This document shows, piece by piece, positions 54,373-64,000 of a DNA stretch of 64,000 nucleotides. The DNA lies in contig HG738138.1 of NCBI GenBank assembly GCA_000499405.2, forward strand, positions 3,460,368-3,524,367, read 5' to 3'. The notes under the pieces are model-generated. The model had not been told where the DNA came from. It was given only the letters and a program-made list of their open reading frames with translations, and made no database searches. Both the position numbers and the translations under genes were made by a program. Source of the stretch: Onchocerca volvulus (lineage: Eukaryota > Nematoda > Chromadorea > Rhabditida > Onchocercidae). Numbering within the stretch: position 1 is the stretch's first letter; every line of letters begins with the position of its first letter.

Positions 54373-55183
54373 TTTTAGTGATTCAATCATAAACTCTTCA
54401 AGCTTATTTCTAATGAAAACAATTCTAATAATCTCTAGTATCAAAATGAACACGAATTAGCAAAAATTTAGAGATTAGCAAACGAATCATGTGAATATCC
54501 TAAAATGCTATGAACAGTATAACGAGTATTGTATTGAGTATTGATAAAATGTTCTCATTTCGAGTATTTATGTTGCTTGCAACGACCATTTCTGAGAATT
54601 TTGTAGAAATCAGTCTGAGACCTTTCCTTTTGCTTCTTCTCTCCGAGCTAAAAACAATGAGATTCATGCATTGTTAGAGCTGTCGAAGATACGAGTTTGA
54701 AAAGTGATATTATATGGTAGGCTTTTTTTTTTCACGACAACTATAAGCTTTTTTTCCTATCCTTAACTTAAGCAGACAAACTCAGCAAGAGAGTATTAGC
54801 AAAAAAAAAATGAATATATCAAGTAAGGGGCACTGTACAATCTTTGTTTCGATTTAAAATTATTTCCATCAAGAGAAAGGAAAATGGTCACATTACATTG
54901 AACATCATGAATCATCATGTTTCTTAATTTTTTCAACTAGAACTAGAACTGTTGGTTAGTTCTCACTTCAAAATTCACTGAAGAGCATTTATAACTAGGG
55001 AATAAAACTTCAAATAATAAAACATGAGAAATGTATCCCCGGCATAAAACATAATTTTCTAAGTTACTCAGCCGAAATTGCGGGGCTATCAAGCCATCGA
55101 GAATTGGAAACTTGGATCGAAATAGAGCTATAATCTATTTATGAAGATATATAAATTGCAATCTATATAAATAAAAATTTAAC

Positions 55184-55266
55184 AATTTGAAAGCAATCGG
55201 TGAAGACTTGCGAAGTTGTGGCTCTTCACACAACTTCGCAAGTTTTTCACCGATTGCTTTCAAATT
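55184..55266. repeat. Long near-perfect inverted repeat (about 37-bp arms)
   Basis: The left arm (55184-55220) begins AATTTGAAAGCAATCGGTGA and ends ACTTGCGAAGTTGTG. The right arm (55229-55266) is its reverse complement apart from a small mismatch and indel near the middle. The loop is 8 nt. The right arm is also the beginning of dispersed-repeat copy 3, so the left arm looks like an inverted duplication of the repeat's start. Confidence 0.85.
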
Positions 55267-55380
55267 TTTAATACAACTGTTGCATTCGAATAGGCGCGTG
55301 TTTTTATATAGATATACCTGCTTTTTCTTTTGCCTGTCACATCTTTTTTTACCTGTCACACCCGTCAATTTTTTCCACAC
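55229..55380 (+). repeat. Dispersed repeat, copy 3
   Basis: It holds the blocks AAGTTTTTCACCGATTGCTT, TCAAATTTT, GTTGCATTCGAATAGGCGCG and TATAGATATACCTGCTTTTT. A tail with two GTCACA-containing units separated by a T tract follows. This is the best-preserved copy seen, and it is extended upstream by an inverted duplication. Confidence 0.75.
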
Positions 55381-57001
55381 CTTGCAGTTCCGGTTAACTT
55401 ATCATAGCAAATGATGGGAACTGCAAAATAGAATGCAATAAGGAAAGTTGCACAGAGAACAATGAGAATTAATAAAGGACGATGCGACAAAAAGAGGAGA
55501 GAAAAGGAAAGCCAGTCGAAAGACACTGCAAAATAGCTTGCGTGCTATGCAAGATACACCAAAGCTACATTTCGTGCAGTTCGAGATTATAACAATTTGA
55601 GATACATAAGTGGTTGCACTGGAGGTCCACCAAAGTGATACAGTCACAATCGCCGTTGTTAGTTGGGGATTGTTGGCGTGGCGCCAATGGACTGGGTCTT
55701 TTAGATTTAATTAATTCTTTTCGTAGTTTTGTATGGGGTGAAAGAGGAAGTAGGTTGGGTAAGAGTTGTGGTGAGAAATTTGGATGCTCCCGGACTAGTT
55801 CGGTGCTATTGACCAGTTTCCTGAACTGAGAGGAAACCGGGAGAAGTGATTACTGATCTTTATGGAATATCTAATCATGTTAAGAACAAGATTATCAGTT
55901 ATAAATAAAGCAATATATAAATGTTTTTGATCGGCTACGTAGAATTTTCAGGACCTTTTTGATGTATGCTGCAGAAATTTACTGCACTGTATTTTTCTGG
56001 ATGTTTTAATGTGGAATTAGTTTCGTAAGTAATAGCTACCAGTGCACTATAACCTTCATTCATTCAACTATTTTTGTTTATACTGTGAGGTGCTGTTTTT
56101 AAATGCTATATCTTTTTGCTTTCTTTCATGGAAAAAAAAAATAAAATTTACAAATGATTTGTTAATAAGGAATTGCTGTATTCAATGGCATATAATGTAC
56201 ATGAATTCAGTCGAAGTGATAAACTCCTACTGACAGCGATCTTAATGTCAAGAGCTAAGCGCTTGACCGTTTTTTAATCCTTTAAATGTGAAGTCGAGTA
56301 TAAGTTTCCGTATGGAACAGTCATGCTGATTATTTTCATGATCAGTTTTTATCATAACTGACTGTAGATGATTGATTCGCCATTTATTCGATATATTATA
56401 TCTGTTCTACCTTGACAGTATTCCGCGTCATTTTTCATAACCAATTGTTAATCTTTCAATTTCATATGTTCGGATTTGGTGGCGCTGTTTACTTTTTCCT
56501 AAGATATAACCTTCCGTTATTCTCGTATACAATGCAGTCATTGTTTTCTTGCTGATCTGCAAAAAAGGTTCTTCTAGAAAAATATGAATTGACTATGAGG
56601 ACGATGTTATAGTTTTAACATCCGTAAAATGTTTTCTGCAAGAAGCAGTACTTACCGAAAGCTATTTTCAGTGCATAAAAGCTATATACGGATGACATTC
56701 AACAAAATAAATTTTTTGTTTTGCGTCGAACTTCAGAAGACGAGTAGTCATATTTGCAGTTTACTGGCCCATTTCCAAGAGATTTTGTCCTTATTTCTTG
56801 TATTTGCGCAATCAGCATTTTTTTAAATTGCAAACATCATTCACACTTATCTAAAAATTATTTCTGGAGACTAAAATCACTGCTTTATTGGTTATGTAGT
56901 TACTTTCGGGGACCTTCACTTCGTACGGCGCGTTTCTAAACTAAGTCCATTCGTTTTTTTGTTTTTTCTTTTCTTTTTTTCTTTCTTTTTTTTTTTTCCA
57001 A

Positions 57002-57010
57002 CTTTTGCAG
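57002..57010 (+). promoter_or_regulatory. Putative trans-splice or 5' UTR acceptor for the Ras gene
   Basis: A pyrimidine-rich run of about 50 bases ends in CTTTTGCAG. The 62 bases between it and the ATG contain no intron-like donor. The position and strength fit spliced-leader addition, common in nematodes, but a cis-spliced upstream 5' UTR exon cannot be excluded. Confidence 0.5.
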
Positions 57011-57048
57011 CTCTTATTTCGAATGAAGAGTGATTAAGCTGAAAATAA

Positions 57049-57888
<840 letters not shown>

Positions 57889-60216
57889 AATTTTAAAATT
57901 ATTTGGGCCTCTGCCAAGTTATACGGTTTGCGTGAATAAGCTCAAGAATTCCTAGTGTACGTGCTTTGATTAACTTGCATTGTTTCCTCATAAAAAGCAC
58001 TGTTTTAATGTCTCAGTGTAACGTATATTGGAAGGGAATGATTTCTCGAATATCTTGGTTTGAATACTATTCCTCACAAATTAATTTACCGGTGCATTTT
58101 TATGACTTGCTTTTCCAGTTTGCCAGTACGGTTATACCTTCGTTGATTTCATTTTGCTGATTTATGTAAAATTACTAAGTTAACAAATACATTCGATATT
58201 ACATCAGTTCTGCAGACTGTATGAGTTTGTAAATTTTAATTTCTTACCATGATAATTAGAAATTTGGAATTAATAGTAGTGGAAGATTAGAAAAAATTAT
58301 TAGGATGTAATGAAGCTTTACAATTTTCATGAGAAAACATCATTTCTTCTTGCTGTTCGATTCAGTACTCTTTTTTTTTTTTTTTAATGTTGTAAGGTGT
58401 CAATTTAACAGTTAGTAGCGTTTGTGGACGGTAACAATTCCTATCGCTCATATCACTTCCGCTTGCTGCGGCATGTTTATTTGCTGTTATAGAGTAACGT
58501 TATATTCGAATATGGTTTTGTGAATTCTGCATGTTAAAAAATGACATGTATTTAGTATTGCTGCCCGTAGGCTGCTTTTGTTATTGAACTTAAATACTTT
58601 GTTTTCAAATTTTAGTACTGTATATTATTGGTAAAATTCAATTTTTCTGCGCGTGTTTTATAGACGCCATTTCATGGCTTGCGTAGCGAAGCAGGAACAG
58701 CTGCTTCAGATTCCTTCTTTTTTTGTTTCTTTTTTTCTTTCGCAAATTCAAAATCTATTCAAAAAGGGTGTTTCAAACGGATATATGTTTAGCTTACAGC
58801 GATTCAATGCAGATTTTATTATGATAGCTCATTTTACTCTCAAGTATATATCGTGGAACTACAAGCTTTTGAATCATTTTTGTTGGGAGCTGAATTGATG
58901 CCAGTTGCACAGTAAATAGTTCATAAACTGTGAAAACTAATAAAACGGTCATTTGGTGCAGCGCAGTAATGATCTTCTGCTACTTTATGATTAATTTCGT
59001 TTGTTTTTTAGATTTCAATGTGGAAATGAGTATTAGACTTAGCGGTTGCACGAGTTGCTTTAAGACATTGAGTAATCATTTCTATTTGCAAGAAATATTG
59101 TTGGAGCTGTATCGAAAGGTCCAGTGATTTGGCATTTTATTAGAGATTAGAATAATATAATAATAATACTGAAAAATAATATCAGACCGCAACTATCCGG
59201 TGTCTTCTTGATACTGTTTATTGATTTTCAATATTTTTTATTTCCCATTGTTAACCATTTTGCTTCCTGTTGAGTATACAGTTTTGCTATCTTATAAAAA
59301 TGATGATTTTCAGATGGTTCATCTAGTTTTAATATAAGTTTTTCTAGTGATAGCAGCTATAATGATCTTACAATCGGTAAACAATTTGAATATATAAGTA
59401 GTGGTTATATATTACAGCCAAGTAGTGAAAAAGTGGAATTGTTAAATTTTTAAGGGGAAATAGGCAATTTACCTTTCTTTTTTGAGAAGTTAATTTATGA
59501 ATATTATTTTTTCAAGAATATTTGATCGAGTTCTATTGGAATTCCGAATTATCCATTAGTCGGATTTAAAAAATGTTTTTGCTTTATTTGCTCTGTTTTA
59601 TTCGTAAACAGAACATGATATTACTGAAAAGTAGTGTCCTGATACCTTCAAATCTAGACGTCTGAAAAAGCTCATCGATTGTTCTTTTACAAAGTTGTTT
59701 AGATTGCAAAAAAAAAAAAATCATACAGATGCTTCTTCAGCACGACGTGCTCAATTACTGATGGTCGGGTGAATATCTGTTCTTTTTATCTTTGATATTG
59801 ATGAAATATATATATATATATAAGTTGTATGCGTTCATTATCACTTGTCTTATATTTTGCGCATTTTATGATATGATTGTTTCTGTTTCATGTTAACTTT
59901 GCATTAAAAGTTTGCTCACTGCAACTGTTGTTTCATGCATGTATTGTTGTTCCATTCAGCCCATATATTTTGCTTCATTTATTTTCTTTTTTAGTACGAA
60001 GTGTCGATAGCTATAGTATTCTTTGATTTAGAAATTGTTCATTAGATTTGGTAGAAGAATAAATCGAGCTAGGGATAAATTTTTGGCGGCAATGTCAACT
60101 TTACATTAAGAATTTTTTAAGCGGTGCATTGGTAATTGAAAAGGAATTAAATTGAGGAAGCAGTATCACTCGTAATTTATGGATGAGCATGGATGCAAAG
60201 GTTGCCTTTCTTTCAG
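57889..60216. other. Ras 3' region and NOP9 upstream sequence
   Basis: About 2.3 kb of T-rich sequence with a TA dinucleotide run near 59806-59822. Short open frames here have no protein-like features. The distance to the next gene is too long for a typical nematode operon spacing of about 100 bp, so the NOP9-like gene probably has its own promoter. Confidence 0.5.
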
Positions 60217-63200
60217 ATGACTCGCAAAAGAAAATGTGGTGTAGGTGTTGCAGAGAATTATTATGGAGAACGAACTGGTGATCATGATTCCAATGGCGGT
60301 ATGAGATATGTTATTTGATTTGTAAATGAGATTGAAAATATACTTGCCAACGGGTATTACCAGAAAGATTTCGAGAGTTGTATTAGAATAAATTTGAAGA
60401 GAATATCATCCATTTTCTGTGGGTTCAAGCTGCTCTGTTGTATGTTCAATTTTACTTTTTTTAGCAATGGATAATGCCTGGAGTAGTGAATTCATGAAAA
60501 ATTTTGAAAAACGCTATGGGCATGTTGAATATAATGAGAAGTATGGTTCGCTTTTTGTTTTCATTAAAATACTAAATCGCGGTTCGAATTTGATTGCCCT
60601 AGGCATTTACTACACATGAATCTACCAAGCCTTTTTTTTTTTTCGACATCTCACGGATGTATAAAATTCGAAAGGGTCGTTTTAAAAAAATTATCTAAGA
60701 CGCTAAGTAAATGTTTAATTGAGTCTAAAGTGATACCGCTACTTTCTTTGTAAAGAGAACTGTCTTTGATTTTTTCTTTTTTTTTTTTTCAGATGGAAGA
60801 AAAGAAACTTAGAGCGGCGACTCAGTTCTTCAGCACCAGATTTTTATGAGAAAAATGAATTGACTGCAGATACTGAAGAACTTGAACACAGCATGGAATA
60901 TCCTTCGGAACTTGTTGAATACATGAAACAAGTTGCTTGCATTATTGGAGATGATCCCTCTGTGTCAGGTAGAATAAAATTTAAAAATTATTGTCAAAAG
61001 ATTTTGTATTTCATCACTGAGGTAAGGCAAGAAGGGTATTTAAAAATTTTATTTTGTGATATGGTTTGATTACACTGGAGCAAATTCGTAAATTCCTAGG
61101 TGATTTACAAAAGAAGTGTATGGAAGAATGCCGAGGTTCTGAAATTTCTTTATGCAAGTTTAGTGAACCTTGCTTTCTAATTGATGAAATCTTCAACGGC
61201 TGCCGCGATGCTGCAAGACAGTGGATGTTTAAGATTATGCAGTCGAGAAAAGAGACTTCGCTGCAACTCCTCTGCATGCCTTGGGCTTGTCACACCTTAG
61301 AAACGTTGCTTTCTTCTTTAAGTAACGCTCTGGATATCGAGGTATCTACTTTTTTAATTGTCTTATTCGCAGTTACTGTACTTATTTCTAATTCTTCAAT
61401 AAGCTAAAGATTACGGGCAGATATTGTCGGTCAAAATTTTTATTTTTGAGTTATAGCTTTTTGTTGTTTTTGTTGGAATCTACTTGATTTAGCATATGCA
61501 AGTTTCTTCACTTTCAAATACTGCAAATGTTTAAATATCCCGACGTGGCTGTGTCGCTGTGCAGTCACTAAGAAACATCAGATATGTCGCATTGAATAAT
61601 TTTGTCATTGTAAACCGTTATTTGTTCCAGATTGCTGATTATTGGGTGGATCTAGTTTTAGAAAATTGGATTCAGCTAATATCTGATAGAAATGCCAGTC
61701 ATTTTATTCGCACTCTTACATATCACCTCACTGGCCTCAGAAGGAAAAGATCGGGAGAAACGGAAAAATTTTTAACGAAGAATGCTTTGTCCAAAAAAGT
61801 ACAAGTCAGTCCAGCAGCTAAAGAAAGTTTTAAAAGGATTGCAAATATGGCTCTGGACTACGCTTCAATAAACGGTAAATACTACTATTAGCTGCATGGT
61901 TCAGTTCTGAGAACCTGAGAATGAGAATGGAAGTTGATCTTTTGAACGCAATTTTTTGATCTATATAAAGTGCCAAATAGAGTTTGATGATGAATGGAGA
62001 TTGCAGCGATGTTGGATAATGAATCAGTTTCGTTAGTGCTGCAAGATGTGATCGAATGTGACTCTGTTTTTCAAACTGGCTGTCTTCGAAAATTTGTTGA
62101 AGCAGCCTGCAGAGATCCTGATTCCGTTTTAAAACAGTGGAAGGAAAAGCAAGCCTCTCATTTATGGGACATTATAGTGCAGAAGGTTTGTATTTTAAAT
62201 GTTTATTTTAAGTGGGGACTTGGGTTAAATTCGCTGCAGTAATAATCTTCGCATTATTTATAGGTTGATGAGGATCTCCGTCAAAGTTTGTATCATTCTG
62301 TTCTAGAAGGCAAGTTGTTCAATCTGTCTTTACACATGTTCGCAAATTTCCCGCTGCAAAAATATATGTTATCAGTAAATTCAAATGAATTGGTATGTAT
62401 TTAGTAGTTCTCACCGAAAAAACTATTTTGAGTCGAAAGAAATTAGATGTCTAGCTGAATAATGAAGACACATGTGTTGAAACACAGATTGAATTTTTTG
62501 GTTCTTGTTTGTTTTAAATGAGTTGGTCCAACTAGGTGAATTCAAAGATTTCCAAAATTATGGTTTCTAACAAATTCTCATCATCCATTTAAATGTACCA
62601 TTTTAATTGATCGAATTAGAGATTTTAGAACTAATAATGTTTTCATTCTTGCCTTTGCTGGTCATAGTATTTTGGTTTTTTGTTTTTGCTCCACATTTCG
62701 GTTTTTTTTTTTTGTCAGCTATACTCCAAAAGGCCTTTTCTTTCCAATGATATGTTCCATATTTAATGACATTTTAGGTAATTAATGTTTTTGACGAACT
62801 TATGGCCCATTTCATGGATATTTGCGCTGAATGTAAATGGAAAATCATTATTGCTCTGGTTCAAATAGCCCGCACTAGAGATGAAGTTGTTATTGTTAAA
62901 AGGCTAAGGAATTATTTCAAATGCGATTCCAAGTCTGCAAGATCGGCATTTGTACCCTGTGTATTCACTCTTACTTGCCGGACTTCTACACAGTGTAAAT
63001 TTCCCAATAGTTACTTCATTTCTTCTGCAGTTGATTGATTTCTTGAAATACCAGTAAATTTCATTTTAATAGGTATGTTGTATTGCAGGTGGGCTTACGG
63101 GGACCTTTGATATTATGAAAGGACAGCTTTATGGATCTCTTATTCTTCAAGAACTTATAAATTATGAGCATAATAAAACTGTAATTATGTCAATGAAATC

Positions 63201-63645
63201 GTTAGCGGATACAACAATTTTCGAAATGGCCCAAGATAAAAAAGGCAGTTTCTTGCTACAGGCTCTTTTTAAATCTTCTACTGTTTCGCGAACTGACAAA
63301 GAACTGATTGCTAGACCCCTAAAGGTTAGTACTTTACTGCAGTTAGAAAGTAACTTTTATGAAGACGTAATTTAGTATCACAACAATCATTTTGTGATAC
63401 TTTCTTTGCAAATGGCTATTCTCAAAGCTGCAGAATTATTTTACAAACTTAATACTTCTTGCAGAATATACATATTAAACTGGAATTTTCATGTATTCAT
63501 GTACTGTTATTTGCAGCTGAAGTGGTATGAATTGATAACCAATAATGTTTCGAGCCATGTATTCGATGTTCTCTGGGCAAATGATCTTTATAGTATCATG
63601 GAAAAAGAAAAATTAATGGACGCTTTATCTAAGACAGTAATTGAG
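60217..63645 (+). CDS. NOP9: NOP9-like Pumilio-repeat nucleolar RNA-binding protein (3' end beyond window)
   Basis: Ten exons give the first 558 residues: 60217-60298, 60465-60540, 60793-60968, 61100-61341, 61631-61874, 62007-62185, 62264-62392, 62778-62958, 63089-63324 and 63517-63645. The last exon ends in a donor, so the gene continues. The match rests on family signatures: KKCMEECRGSEISLCKFSEP near the start of the PUF array, then DRNASHFIRTLTYHLTGL, LYGSLILQELINY, MAQDKKGSFLLQALFKSS and NNVSSHVFDVLWANDLYS. NOP9 binds pre-18S rRNA in the nucleolus and holds back cleavage at the 3' end of 18S, so it works in the same pathway as NOL10. The ATG abuts a TTTCAG acceptor; an in-frame ATG at 60193 would add eight residues if no trans-splicing occurs. 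Exon 3 could alternatively end at 61021 and exon 4 start at 61081. Confidence 0.88.
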
Positions 63646-64000
63646 GTACATTTCCTTCTTTCGATCCAAAGATTTGCTGAGGGCTGACATTAGGATAGCA
63701 TTTGCATTTGCATTTGCATTTTTCTATAGCTGTAAAAAACATTTCCATAATTTTGTGATTTAGTTAAAGTTGAGCTGCTTTAAGCTTTCTAAGAAATCTT
63801 GCATGTCATTTTTATGCTTCATAACAACTTGCATAGCGCGGTAAATGTCAAAGATCAATGAGGCCAGACTTAATCTGTAGTTCCACAGTCAATTAATATA
63901 ACGCCTTTGTTGCTACGAAGGGTCACAATCTTTTGTAGATAGTTAATGTTACACCCCTTACTAAACTGGGCTCTTGCGAAGTTCAGAATATAAGCCTGCT
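63646..64000 (+). other. Intron or downstream part of the NOP9-like gene
   Basis: No further exon can be placed before the window ends. The sequence after the only nearby acceptor (TCTATAG at about 63730) runs into a stop immediately, so it is probably intronic. Confidence 0.5.
63699..63722 (+). repeat. Hexanucleotide microsatellite (GCATTT) x4
   Basis: Four direct copies of GCATTT lie in the intron that follows the last visible exon of the NOP9-like gene. Confidence 0.85.

Noticed and set aside
55402..55829. Overlapping open frames on both strands after repeat copy 3
   Set aside because: Locally lower AT content explains the lack of stops; neither product is recognisable.
60575..60600. tRNA B-box-like GGTTCGAAT
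   Set aside because: There is no matching A box or cloverleaf upstream; it is in an intron of the NOP9-like gene.

Overview
The window reads as nuclear DNA of a nematode, most likely a filarial or other clade III worm. It is strongly AT-rich with many long A or T tracts, and it carries small exons separated by cis-introns ending in TTTCAG or TTTTAG-like acceptors. Some acceptors sit directly at a start codon, as expected for spliced-leader trans-splicing. The Ras gene encodes the nematode LET-60 variant of the P-loop (GDGGVGKS). The species cannot be named from sequence alone, and no bacterial, viral or CRISPR features were seen.

Layout. Positions 1-17458 are gene-poor, AT-rich DNA with repeats and scattered coding-like fragments that do not join into a gene I can defend. 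An ankyrin-repeat gene (9 exons, + strand, 17459-20979) converges on a NOL10/ENP2-type ribosome-biogenesis gene (14 exons, - strand, 26653-21988). After a 2.9 kb upstream region comes a 35-exon + strand gene (29579-44745), a PHD-SET chromatin factor of the KMT2E(MLL5)/SETD5/SET-9/SET-26 family. After another 4.8 kb spacer lies a 9-exon gene (49540-54372) for a secreted, probably GPI-anchored protein of unknown family. A single-copy Ras gene (let-60/RAS, 57073-57888) follows. Last is a NOP9-type Pumilio-repeat protein (60217 to beyond 63645) that runs off the right edge.

The exon chains were built by hand by matching splice phase. For the five complete genes the exon lengths sum to whole codons: 493, 749, 1925, 586 and 183 residues. 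Three introns, one in NOL10 and two in the SET gene, need GC-AG rather than GT-AG boundaries to stay in frame.

Functionally the genes are ordinary housekeeping and signalling loci: two nucleolar pre-40S factors (NOL10 and NOP9), one chromatin reader and one Ras GTPase. The least explained items are the GPI-type protein, the dispersed repeat with the conserved GTTGCATTCGAATAGGCG core (three copies, one built into a long hairpin), and a compact 54-nt hairpin in a SET-gene intron.
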